This document shows, in pieces, positions 22,981-33,800 of a DNA stretch of 64,000 nt. The notes beneath the pieces were generated by a model. The model ran no database searches. It was given only the letters and a program-made list of their open reading frames with translations, and was not told the DNA's origin. The stretch is from Combretum micranthum (taxonomy: Eukaryota > Streptophyta > Magnoliopsida > Myrtales > Combretaceae): assembly GCA_024138025.1 (NCBI GenBank), contig JAMXBD010001589.1, positions 272,746 to 336,745 on the forward strand, given 5' to 3'. The first letter of the stretch is position 1. Each line of letters begins with the position of its first letter. A program made the translations under genes and the position numbers.

Positions 22981-25486
22981 TTTTTGTTTTCTCTCTCTCC
23001 CTTAATGTCACAATGTATTCAATAGTTTTGTCATGATCTTTCCTATTTATGTTGCACAGTCTAATAGTTTGTTTTCTAGGTGAGATTTAAAAATAAGCAT
23101 TTTAGAGTTACTGAAAAAATTGGGTTAATTTTAAAGGTTGTTGATGACTAAAGAGTATCGAAATTGCCTTTATAGTGGGATTTAGTAAGTTTTTTAGGAT
23201 GTGAAATTTGAATCTTAAAACTTATAGTCATGAGAATGGTTTTTTCTTCTATAATTACCCGTAAGTGAGTTTGGTCAAATCTAAATGGTTTTGAAAATAA
23301 ATCATCTCCATTTGATCATTTTTATTTCTATCAATTTTAATCTTTGACATTGTTCAAGTTAATTTGTTAACTAAACCTTGTCATATCATCATTAATATAT
23401 TTTCCTTTTATATATATCATGTATTGTAATGCACAAATTGATGAAAATTTGAGAAATTATAAAATGGGAAAATCCATTATCCTATTGGTTTTACTCCACT
23501 AGGAGTTTTGCAAACCTTTACTCCAAATGCTTCTTTCCTTGGGATTTTAATTGTGAAACAATAGTTACATAACGAAGTGAATTACGGATATTTAAAGTGC
23601 CGGGTATAAGAATAGTATGCTAAGTGATAATGTGAAAGGAAAAAAAAAATCAATGAAAGGTAATTTGCCCAAAGGGAAGTTTGTGTTTTCCTTCCTACAT
23701 GCTTTATGCCAACGTCTAATGTTTGACTCCCTATAGTGGGCTGGAAAAGGAATAATAACTCTTCTATTATAATCAGAGTATTTTAGAGAAAAATATCTTT
23801 AATAATGACTCAAAAATAACAAATTATCCCACTTTGCATGAGATATGTTCCTTACAATAAAGACAATAATGATACGCAGACAGAACATAATTAGCCCCTC
23901 CTTGAACAAATTTTGCAGATTAGTAGAACTGACTGAACTTGATATTATACTACACTGATTTTTGCAATGGACAATGGGTTGTAACATCAATTGCTTTTCA
24001 ACTGTCTGAAAATGGATGGAAAATCATATGATTCTGCCGTTAATTTTGATATGACTAGTCTCGTCATCATATAATAGCTTACACCATATTCATTCATAAT
24101 CGAATCATTTTATTTACTATATTTATTTCAACGGTTAGATTAATGGTAGAACAATCTCATTAAGCTCCCGAAAATGCATTTGTTCTTCCTATTGAAAAAA
24201 TATTCGATTAACAATACATATCATCTATATACATTTGGTGAATAACTACTTATTATATTTCAACACGTGATAAAATAATGGACACTTTCTAAAATAAGTC
24301 ACATTATATAGTCACATGTTAACGTTTCGTTAATAATTATATAATGGTACACGTAAGGTATAATTCCTATTAAAACCACTCTTGTACGAACATAAGGGTT
24401 GGAAAATTCAAGCATATTGAAACAAGCTATTTCGTACGAGAGAAATCTAGGGCAGCTTTGTTCATACAAAAAAAAATACTAAATAAATAAATAAAAATTG
24501 TCAATTGAATTGATGTATGTCCTGTCTCATGTACAACGCGATATTTACTTTACGTAAACGTAGTTGAGATGGAAAACAAAAACAAATTTTAAGTACCATG
24601 AAATATTTAATGCAATAATAGTGAGAACAAAACCCACGGAATGACATAAATGAAAACAAGTTTGAAAATGACTTAAAAACTCAGAACAACACAAAAATAA
24701 GATAAAGGAATCCCATTAAAATAGTAAAAAATTGTATGTAAAAAAATATCGACAACATATGTATAAAAGATTCAGTAGAAATGATTTATCCTCATAGAAA
24801 TACAAAATAACGAGTCCAATTTATTGTGGGCAAATTTAAGAGTTCTTCATATAAAAGGACAGATATGTAGGATGAATATAATGTTTTTCTTGTTGTTGGT
24901 CTGATTAGACATTATTATTGCTTGTTAACTTTATCACACCATTACAAGCGTCAAAATTTACATGTTTGTTTCTATAAATTGAAGAGGAAAATTGTAAATT
25001 ATTTCTTAAATTTTCATCTCTGGGTGCAAACTCACTCTTCAACTTTCAATAATTCATACAATTAACGATAATTTATATTTTCTGTTAAAAAGAAGCCAAA
25101 AATTATAAATGACTCCATTAAATTTTTATTTATATACGAATTTTCACCTATTTATAAATTTACACCTGCAATTTTTTTAATAAAAAATATTATTATTCTT
25201 AATTTGCGTCAATTGTTAAAGTTTAAAAAGTTTAGAAATGCGCTTTAAAAATTCTATGAGTAATTTGCAATTGTTTCTAAATTAAATTGATCCTGCAAAA
25301 CCTTTTAGCAATTACACCAAACGAAGAAGTCGGTGTTGCCCTCTTTTATTTGGAATACAAATTTGCACATTTACATTGTAAGGATTCTCAACCTTTCCTC
25401 CCCATACTTGCTCCCTTTCTTTTTTTTTTTTTTTTTTTTTTTGTTCAAGCATACACTTGGTAGCAACCCAGAAAAACCTACTCCTA
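22981..25486. other. intergenic AT-rich DNA, no gene recognised
   Basis: I see no protein domain, long repeat or structured RNA. The minus-strand ORF at 23799-23990 lies in AT-rich sequence without a recognisable domain. A poly(T) tract lies at 25420-25442, just before the retrozyme. Confidence 0.45.
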
Positions 25487-25878
25487 TGTCACGGTCCATG
25501 TTTTGAGAGTCAGGGAAAGTGTTCAACTCAGATGTATAGTGTTGTGAATGACATTAATAAGGTAGTTTGTTCGGAGGATTAGGTTAACTCTGAAAGCGGG
25601 TTTGACCTCCTGTGAATAAATTGGTTGAAAACTGATGCTGCTCTCCTGATGAGGCCATGGTTTGCTGAAACCAATTGGAATAGTTAAGCGTCCCAAACTT
25701 ATGGAGGACTATGGCAAAGCTAAGAGGACGCTCTTATTGATAATGTTGGGATTGGAATAAAGCTGCGAAAATTAGGAAAGAGAAAGCTGGCTCACCATCT
25801 AAAGTAACAGTTAACAATGATATGACGGATGGTTGAGTGTCAAATGGGAACTCTAAGAGAACCTCCCATCTTATGACA
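25487..25878 (+). repeat. left LTR of the retrozyme
   Basis: Starts TGTCACGGTCCATG and ends CTTATGACA. It aligns colinearly with 26317-26710 through shared blocks such as AGTGTTCAACT, GATGAGGCCAT/ACGAGGCCAT, CTCTTATTGATAAT and AACAATGATATGA/AACAACGATATGA. It contains hammerhead copy A at 25619-25676. Confidence 0.85.
25619..25676 (+). ncRNA. hammerhead ribozyme motif, copy A (type III topology)
   Basis: Stem III 5' strand AATTGGT (25619-25625) pairs perfectly over 7 bp with ACCAATT (25670-25676). The cleavage-site base is T at 25626 (GUU instead of the usual GUC). Stem I with a short loop occupies 25627-25645, but three of its eight pairs are mismatched. The core CTGATGA (25646-25652) is intact, as is GAA (25667-25669), followed by A15.1. 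Stem II (25653-25666) has about 3 bp including a G-U closing pair. GUU sites cleave poorly in the family, and with the weak stem I I expect low or no activity. Confidence 0.85.
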
Positions 25879-26316
25879 AACGGTATAAAAGCTAAAGTTC
25901 CAACCTTAATGGTCCGCTAAAATGCTACCTAGTGTACTCAAAGCGTGGGTAGTTCTTGTTGTTAAGGTAGCTTTTGTTGATGAAGCTCGAGGAAGAGTGG
26001 TTACCAAAGGGAGGACATTGTTGCCAAAGAGAGTAGCTGTGTTGTGAGTCGAGGTTTGAAACAAAAATCTACCCAAGTATATGAAAAGATTCTTCAATGG
26101 GAAAAACCTTCCATTAGGTAATTCAACAAGAGGCAATCTCAGACAATTGAGGAAGAGGTGAAGACAAGAGAATGCCTATGGAAGCCTAAAGTCATAGCAA
26201 GATGATTTTGGATAGGATTGACAACGACTGTTAAAGGGTTGGTGATCTTGTGGGAGTAGGTAATGGAAGGAGATTTGCCTTATGACATGGGCATTATGAA
26301 TTTAGATGGGGAAGAA
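25879..26316 (+). other. internal region of the retrozyme, non-coding
   Basis: 438 bp between the LTRs. No retroviral-type protein motif was found. The minus-strand ORF 25906-26136 has no domain. Segment 25900-26000 is conserved in the inverted fragment at 17343-17580. It ends with the purine run GGGGAAGAA at 26308-26316, immediately before the right LTR, in the position of a polypurine tract for plus-strand priming. Confidence 0.75.
25881..25892 (+). promoter_or_regulatory. candidate tRNA-Met primer-binding site
   Basis: CGGTATAAAAGC begins two bases after the left LTR. It matches 9 of 12 positions of TGGTATCAGAGC, the initiator-tRNA-Met site used by plant LTR elements and retrozymes. Position and similarity together support it. 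Confidence 0.65.
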
Positions 26317-26710
26317 TGTCAAGGTTCGTATATTGAGGATTGGATGGAAGTGTTCAACTAAGGCATATAGTATTGTGAGTAGCATCAGTGGGGTGATTTA
26401 TTCAAGGATTGGATTAACTTTGAAGATGGGTTTGGCCTCCTATGAACGAATTGGTCAATAGCTGATGCAGCTATCCTAACGAGGCCATTGAAGACCGAAA
26501 CCAACTGGAATAGTTGAGCCTTCCAAACTCATGGAGGATTATGGCAAAATCGAGATAGTGCTCTTATTGATAATTTTGGGCTTCAAATAGACCTAGGAAA
26601 ATCAGGGAAGAGAATGTTAGCTTACCATCCATAATAACTAACAACGATATGAGAGATGGTCACACACTGCACGGGAACTCTAGGAGGGAAGAACCTCCTG
26701 CCCCATAACA
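26317..26710 (+). repeat. right LTR of the retrozyme
   Basis: Starts TGTCAAGGTTCG and ends CCCCATAACA. Colinear with the left LTR at 830-bp offset along its whole length. It contains hammerhead copy B at 26449-26506. Confidence 0.85.
26449..26506 (+). ncRNA. hammerhead ribozyme motif, copy B (type III topology)
   Basis: Stem III strand AATTGGT (26449-26455) is followed by C at 26456, giving the canonical GUC cleavage site. Stem I (26457-26475) is a near-perfect hairpin, ATAGCTG-ATG-CAGCTAT. The core reads CTAACGA (26476-26482): the conserved G5 is replaced by A, while the U-to-C change is at the tolerated position 7. GAA is intact at 26497-26499. Stem II (26483-26496) keeps its two closing G-C pairs. 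Stem III has one C-A mismatch. Loss of G5 is expected to abolish cleavage. Confidence 0.85.
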
Positions 26711-28243
26711 ACTATAGATCTTTTATTGGGGGGTTTGGTTTGTTATTTTTAGCTCATTTTGATATCTTATTTATTTTTTTAAATAAACTAATTGTAAAAA
26801 ATAATGATAGATGAAAAATAAATATTTTTACTCATTAATAGATCAAATAATATTATCTCTGTATCATAGTTTCTAGTTATATTCAAAATAATGTATGATG
26901 GGATATATGACCTCCTTGCTCCTGTAATAAAAATTCAACAAATATCTGCAAGTCACTGCTCCCCCCCAAACCCCACGCTTATCATAGATTTATTTCGATT
27001 GTTGGACTTAATTATATGGCGATACACATGCATTAGTTTGGTAAAATGTACAGTGGAAGAACCTTCTGAGCATATTTTATTGATTACATTGTGAGTTGTC
27101 ATAGGCCAAAATGTATAATTCCTTGTATATGTAGCACATTCTACACGTGTTGCCTAAATGGTGGCGAAGGATTGATACCGGTAAAAATCGGTATTTGAGT
27201 AAAACGCGTGGAAGCTCGAATTCTAAAAGAAACTAAAATAAAAATATTTTTGTGTTTACGGGTTTTCATGAATTGAAGGGGAAAAATAAAAGATAGAGAC
27301 AAATTAATTGAACGAATATGACCGTATCAATAGATCATCAACTCTGTTTAATTATAATTTAATATGACTGTACAAATTATAATGAAGCCGGGTTTTTGAA
27401 TTTAATTAATCCATATGATGGCACAATCAACTAAAATTCAAGAGATGTTTAAGGTGATTCGAAGATTCAATAAGAACAAAGGATTTAAGAAAAAAATCTT
27501 TTCACTCATCAATCCATACTGAATAATGTCTTATTACAAGTTTATATACTATTCTCCTTACGGTCTAGGGTTATAAGTATTATAAAATAACCTATCCTAA
27601 TAAAAAATATAAAAATATAAATAAAATAGACGAGCTTAGAAAAGTGCACAAGTAAGAACACCGGCATGCACCTTAGGTGTTTGCTTCTTTGAATGCTTTA
27701 TAAGATCACCAAAAACCAAGTACATGAGTAAGAATAAAGGTGCATACCTCATGGAACATGTTATTTTTCCCCTCCAAAGGCAAATTAAGTGGTTTCTTGT
27801 TCCAACCTTGCCCTATCATACAGAGGACAATTTGAATAATATTTTTCTGGCTTATCATCCTTATCATTACCCATGAGCTCAAGAAAACTTATCGTGAAAT
27901 CTTTGAAAGTGTATCCGTCTAAATAAAAAACAAACATGCAAAATTTGAAAATAGTTAAAGTGAAATTTTTCAGCCAAGCTAGGTTCAATATTTGTCTCCA
28001 ACTACAAACGCTTCAAGACCCCTTCGTAAATCCTTTCTAAAGAAGAAATTCCTAAATCAACTCATCATCAACATCAAGGCCTCTCAAGTCTTCAACATCA
28101 TGTCAGCAACCAAAAATACTCTACCACCAACCATAGAAGAGTCACGTCATTGGGGAATTTGTTCCGAGGATTGATGGCTTACCCCTTCCTAGGAAAGAAC
28201 GATTCAATTGGTATTATATGTGTATACAAAAACGAGGTGGTAT
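26711..28243. other. intergenic DNA with possible ORF remnants
   Basis: 26711-27100 is AT-rich. 27100-27780 is repeat-like with a GATACCGGTAAAAATCGG segment. On the minus strand, 27785-27988 encodes a short lysine/aspartate-rich segment (MGNDKDDKPEKYYSNC) preceded by a TTTTTTATTTAG acceptor-like sequence; it might be an old exon, but I recognise no family. 27992-28174 is open on the plus strand without a recognisable domain. Confidence 0.35.
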
Positions 28244-28906
28244 ATGAATGCCAATAAAATTTATTTCTTAGGTCCTTTAGTTAGATATGTAAATGATAAG
28301 TTAAACGACCTAAATCACATGAAAAAGGAACCGAGGGAGAGAAATGAAGGTCTGGAGGAGGAAAGGGAAGGCTGGTCAAAACCCTTAGTCAACACAGTAA
28401 AAGTGAATGTCGATGGATCGTGGACATCTGGCAAAAAAAAGGCAGCAGTGGGTGTGGTAGCAAGAGACCACATGGGGAATTTAATTATTGGTCGATCTTT
28501 GAAATGTTCGGGGATAACTGTCGAGGAAATAGAAGGTAAAGCTTTACTGATAGGTCTTGATTTTGCTTTAGATATGGGCTGGGAAAAGGTGGATCTAGAG
28601 TCTGATTGTCTATCCGTGGTCAATGCATGCTTGGGAAATAAATCAAATGTGCACTGGTCAACAAAACCTTATCTAGCCAAAATCAAGAGCTATCTAATTG
28701 CTGCCCCAAACATTTTCTCTATTTCTTTTGTTCCTAGGAAAGCTAGTAGAATAGCTGACTGGGTAGCTTCTATGACAAGAGGAGAGATGTGTCCAATGGA
28801 TTGGTGGTGTAATCCCCCTTCCCACCTCCAGAAGCTACTCAAATTAGATAGTATGATTGTTGATTCGCTTGAGTCAACTTCCTCTTTTGTATATGACAAT
28901 GGCTAA
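28244..28906 (+). CDS. RNase H-like protein from the 3' end of a plant LINE (RVT_3 type)
   Basis: 220 aa from the first ATG of an uninterrupted ORF that is open from 28208. The RNase H fold carries all four acidic catalytic residues expected: D57 in VNVDGSW, E97 in EEIEGKALLIGL, D121 in LESDCLSVV and D172 in SRIADWVAS. This type of domain degrades RNA in RNA-DNA hybrids and is found at the C-terminus of plant L1-type LINE ORF2 and in many derived stand-alone genes annotated as putative ribonuclease H. The upstream NANKIYF segment resembles the linker after the zf-RVT finger, but no reverse transcriptase is present upstream, so this is most likely a 5'-truncated LINE copy. An 11-bp A-tract at 28933-28943 could be the LINE tail. 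The intact frame leaves open a retained function. Confidence 0.8.
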   Translation: MNANKIYFLGPLVRYVNDKLNDLNHMKKEPRERNEGLEEEREGWSKPLVNTVKVNVDGSWTSGKKKAAVGVVARDHMGNLIIGRSLKCSGITVEEIEGKALLIGLDFALDMGWEKVDLESDCLSVVNACLGNKSNVHWSTKPYLAKIKSYLIAAPNIFSISFVPRKASRIADWVASMTRGEMCPMDWWCNPPSHLQKLLKLDSMIVDSLESTSSFVYDNG

Positions 28907-29750
28907 TCTTATAATATCTCTCTTTTATGTCCAAAAAAAAAAATTCGTGTTATAATTAATCTTCTTAATGTGGATTAACAAATAAATTGAAAAAAACTTT
29001 GAAGTGGCCATAGAAAGAAAAAACCTCAAGCTTAAAATAATTAAGAACAATTTGAAATCTAAGGAATCATAGTTTACAGAGTTAACTATTATACGAGTAT
29101 AAGAACCATATAGTAAGATAAAATTAGAGTAATGATTTAATTTTAGGTCGTCTTAGCGTTTATGGTCAAAGAAAATTGTCCTCAACGAGTTATGCTAATA
29201 TATAATTGTGTCATTTCCAACATTCTTCATATGGCCCTTCATCCAACACAGATAATTAGGATTGCAAGTTTTGTAAGATTTTCCACATTAATTATATAGA
29301 AGCGCTTTTTGTATAAGAAAATTAGAATTATAAATGGTAGTTGATTTATTTTTCCAGTAAAATCTCCCTTGAGATATCACTCAAGAATCTTGCCCTTTTT
29401 AAGTTCTGATATTGCCGACGATATGGTCGCCGGATCATGATATGGGTTCAACTTATATTTCTGGGTCGTACAAGAGTCTACTGTAAGGAAGAAATTGGTT
29501 ATATTATCTTTCCATCACATCTGTGGCTGGGTGGGATTAAATTTCTCTTTTTAAACAACCCCTCGCCCCCACCCCAAATGAAGAAAAGATACATCATAAG
29601 TAAATCTAGTTTTAAAGATAAATATTTTTTTTCTAAACATAAATTTTTGTTGTTAAAATTAACCTCATTGATTGCATTTATAAAAATATAACTTCTTTTA
29701 CTAATTTTCTATCGTAAAATTTTTATTTATGAAAGTCATTTTTTTATAAT
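28907..29750. other. LINE 3' tail and AT-rich intergenic DNA
   Basis: 28933-28943 is an A-run just downstream of the RNase H ORF. Beyond it the DNA is AT-rich. The GC-richer part at 29405-29575 (GCCGACGATATGGTCGCCGG) has no recognisable protein. No target duplication for the LINE was found. Confidence 0.4.
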
Positions 29751-30749
29751 GATAATTATATTATATAAATAGTCATAAGAAAAAAAATCAAAGTATTTGA
29801 AAGTTTTGTTTCGTCATTATTGCAAATAAGATTTATTAAAGGGCATGAACGATTTAAAATCCGAAAACATAGGTTAAGTCCTTCTCATTTTCGGATGCTA
29901 CGTATGATAAGATTATTCCTATGAATTGATTATTAATAAAAAAAAAAAAAACGTGTATTGAAACCAGATTTTTGCCGTCTCGTTAATGTTTGAGTTAAAC
30001 CATTCTAGATATATATATGTCGCTATTATGTGTCAATAATGGCAAAATAAAATTTCACCATAACTTTCCTTGTCAGGTTTTGAATTTTCCAAGATGGCGT
30101 TGTTATGCAAATGACAAGACTAGAGTTTTCCACTATGCACGTATTTGTCTTTTTAGGAAGTGTTTCATTTGTTCTTATTATACTCATATTCAAGGATCTT
30201 TACGCATGAATCGGGGAAATTTCGGCTATTATTAGGAAGGACAAAGTCACGGCCAAAAGAAGCAAAAGAAAACAACAAATTTAATAGAGCTTCTACGTTA
30301 ACTGTATCATTCAGGCCGAAAAAAATTATAATTATTTAATCGTTAAAATAAATATCATAATTAAAATATTAATTATTTTAATTATTTGATTATAACTGTA
30401 TCAATAAAATCGAGTTTTCAAAATATAATTAGACATGAGTTGTATTTATGACCTTGCAAACTTAGGTGGTCTCTATTTTGCCTAGCCTAAGCTGCATCCA
30501 AATTAAATTGTGTCCAACCTCGTGGTATATATATTGTATAGTCGCTGTCACATTATACTTGCAATTGTTCTTAGAATCCATAAGATAAATTCTATTATTT
30601 TTATTGTTATATTGACTAAACAATGTTTCTTATAATTTGATCCGATGAAATCATTCTCTTGCGTTAAGACTGATAAGAATTTACCTTTTATCGGCCTTTT
30701 TTGTATGTTGAGAATATCTATTGTTAGCTGTTAGTATCATATACGTTTA

Positions 30750-30792
<43 letters not shown>

Positions 30793-30875
30793 AAAGTAGC
30801 GACTTAGAAAGGTTTTTCGTTTCCCCTAGGCTCAAAAACCTCAAGATGTATTCTCTTACCAAGAGGTGAGGAAAA
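29751..30875 (+). repeat. dispersed direct duplication, copy 1 (partner 44070-45890)
   Basis: Colinear anchor blocks with the partner: GATAATTATATTA start; 29787-30010 (GATTTAAAATCCGAAAA, AAGTCCTTCTCAT); 30053-30290 (ACTTTCCTTGTCAGGTTTTG, TTTTTACGCATGAA-type block, AGGAAGGACAAAGTC); 30446-30495 (TAGGTGGTCTCTATT); 30615-30750 (AACAATGTTTCTTATA, AAATCATTCTCTTGC). No protein is conserved between copies; the ORF 30017-30235 is broken in the partner. It may be a duplicated gene-flank or promoter, or an unclassified repeat. The strand is arbitrary. Confidence 0.75.
30752..30790. repeat. poly(A) tract of about 39 bp
   Basis: An uninterrupted A-run inside the duplicated block. The partner locus at about 45806-45811 has only six As, so the tract expanded in this copy or was lost in the other. 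Confidence 0.95.
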
Positions 30876-33800
30876 GTTGACTTTAAGAGAAAATTAATTT
30901 GATAGCTAAAGTAATTATTGTCGCATTGGTTAAGGGACTCTCCCTTTGAGAATTATTTAGTTTTTTTCCTTTTAAGGGTTACATGTTATTTTTATAAAAA
31001 CAAAAACTTATAATAAGCTTTTTAATATGGCATGTTTTAGAGAGGGGGGTTGTTTTACCAAGCAATTCTCCAAGGAGGGCGAGAGTTAAACAACTTTTTA
31101 AGAATTTATGTTGTTATTAAATAGAGTTGTTTGGCATATGAATTCATGTCAAGCAATACACAAGAATAATTTGAAATGCAATGAGTTCCGAAATGACAAA
31201 TCCATTCATATATTTGAAAGTGTATATGGAATGGAATAAATGTAAAGCGTATTTGTTGAAAATATCTCTAGAAATAAGTGCAAATTATACAATTTAGCCA
31301 TATATATCACTTGAGTGATACATGTAAGGCATCCATTAAGTTAGGTGGGTTACTAATCAAATTTTAATTAAGAAATCATTATTAATTTTATATAAATTTT
31401 GACAGAATACTATTTGTTTTTCTATGATTCAAGTTATTTTAAACCTTTTAAAATTGACCATAATAAGTTTTTAATGAAAACTCCTTTTTACTATTAAAGC
31501 ACACAGGGCAAATCATGGGAGCCTCACTCCACCTAGGATAAAACAATTTACTCTGAAGGCACATATTAAATAAAAATAAGTTTAAAGTTTTGTTATAGAC
31601 TTATAGTCATCTAATAAAACTCAAGAAGTAATAAATAAGGTTCTTCCCAAAATCTCATTAAAAAAATCAACCATCGCGCCATCTAATAGATCAACCATCT
31701 AACTAATCATATCCAAAACATAACAAATCAAAATGAATATCCATACAGAAGTCACGATGGATATATGAAATAGTAAAAGGATGAGTGGTGAAACCTAGTA
31801 CACAATAAGCAAACACATGCATGCATGTCACACATGCTTATTTTAATGCAACATCTACAGGTTGAGTAATTAATTTAAAGTTCACATGTAATATATTTTT
31901 AGCGTCCCAGAAATACCAACACTTATAATATTACTCAAGACTCCCACCAAACAATAGAGAATGGAAGGGATCCTTCCTCAAATCACACATCGAGGAGGGG
32001 GGATTGATGAACCTCTAAAACTTATTAGAAAAAGAAAAATAAAAAGGAAGTAGTCTCATCCGATTCATCTCCTCATATCTTGTCATCAATAATTATAGTC
32101 TATTGCAATGCTTTATGTAGGCTCACATTCGCCCGTATATCTCATTACAATTTCATCCTTACTTTAATTGACTGTCTGGTCTCGAAAATTCCCTTATCAA
32201 CTACCCACTAAGCCTATCCACACATTCTAGGGAGCTTAAGTACCTAATCTACTGCATCCTTCCAAAGTTACGATCAAGCTCGCAACCTAGTTTGAAGGTG
32301 CTACTTCCTGGAGTAAGTGGCAAAGTAAAACTAATACTCATTTAAGATAAGTTTCAGTTTTTGTTTAGTTATTAATTCTATCTCAGTAAGCAACCCATAT
32401 TTACCGCGTACTTGACGATTGTTTGGATACCCTTGTCCTCTTTCCACACTTGATGAATTTTTACTATCCATGGTTTAAATGCTCGTGTCATAATAATGTT
32501 GAAATAAATTAATCGTATTACTTATTCGTTTTTATTTCTTGAATTACAAGGGTTAGGTTCATGTGGTTATGGATCCTAATTGAAGACCCAACTCATTTAC
32601 GTATATGAAGTCTGGTTATTTGTCATTCCCTAAGTGTTATTTGCCATTCCTTAGGTTGCTATGTCATTTGTTTTAAGCGTCGACTTTTCTTATTTAATTA
32701 TTTAGGTTTGAGTTGGTTTAGGATTTAGGTTTTCCAACTCATTAATGACCTCACACACACACACACACACATATATATGTATGTATGTATGGTAATCAAT
32801 TCTTAGTCAACTAAGAGTTAGTCATTGAGATCAAAATTTGCACATTGAGCCTTTATGCCTTAAACCCATTACTTTCTCATTTTTTCCACCATCCACTTGG
32901 CTAAATTTACCATATGAAATATTAATATCCCTAATGGTTTTATGGTGAGGATTTCCCTTTCTAAAATCCTAAATGCCTCCTTGACATTTAATTTCTTTAT
33001 CATTAGCCATTAAGAGGAAAATTAGGTAAGTTGGCCATAAATTCATAGTAATACCTAAATCTTTCTTTTTTCTTTTTAACTTTCATTTAGTATTTCATAA
33101 ATATCACATCTTTAAAGCATATCTCAAGCCATCAATTTATAGTCATAACATCTTACTTGCCATGAGAAACTAAAATATATTTGGTACATAACAATTACGA
33201 TCCCAACATGTATTTCTAAATTTCTCGAACATATAGAACATGAAATTCTTCAAAATTTCCAACCAGCATGCCATAATCATTTCATCAAATCAATAACCAA
33301 TTTTATCACATTAAGTGCTAATTTTCTATAGTCAAGTGTTAACATGTCTCTGGTTTTATTATAAGACAATTTATCACTGCATAATTATTTAACATGTCAC
33401 TTCATTATATTATTTTCTTCATGTCACCAAATTAATAAATAGTATGAGCTACATAAGTTCTTCCATATCACAATTCATTGACAAATAGTCTTCAATCCTA
33501 TAATTACAACAATTACATATGTGATCCATATTTTTACCAAGTAAATCCTACACCTTTTTAATTACTCCTTCAACTAAATTGTCATAGAAAAATTAATTTT
33601 CCACTTGATATAATTTAGAATAGCCCACGTACAATTTATTTCATTCTAAGCATCTTTGTTTGCTAAATAAGCCAATTGTAGCCAAAAGCTGATACTCTTT
33701 CCATTCTTTTTCTAAAGGGTCATTTTGTCCTTAATACTTTACATTATTATCTACCATTTTTAACCTCCTTTAGGCTTCTGATTTACTCCAATTGAATAGG

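Larger units (their letters stand above)
25487..26710 (+). mobile_element. retrozyme: non-autonomous LTR retrotransposon with hammerhead ribozymes in both LTRs
   Basis: Two direct repeats (25487-25878, 392 bp; 26317-26710, 394 bp) start with TGTCA and end in ACA, i.e. TG...CA termini. They lie 830 bp apart. The internal 438 bp start with a tRNA-Met-type primer-binding site and end in a polypurine tract, and contain no recognisable gag or pol. Each LTR carries a hammerhead motif at the same place. This is the layout of plant retrozymes, which are transcribed, self-cleaved and circularised as RNA, and mobilised by an autonomous element's enzymes. LTRs are about 70% alike by eye, so the insertion is old. 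A target duplication is doubtful: CCTA before and ACTA after match at 3 of 4 bases. The 5'-to-3' order of primer site, ribozymes and polypurine tract puts the element on the plus strand. Confidence 0.85.

Noticed and set aside
28315..28899. Two minus-strand ORFs over the RNase H gene
   Set aside because: Antisense shadows of a recognised coding frame.
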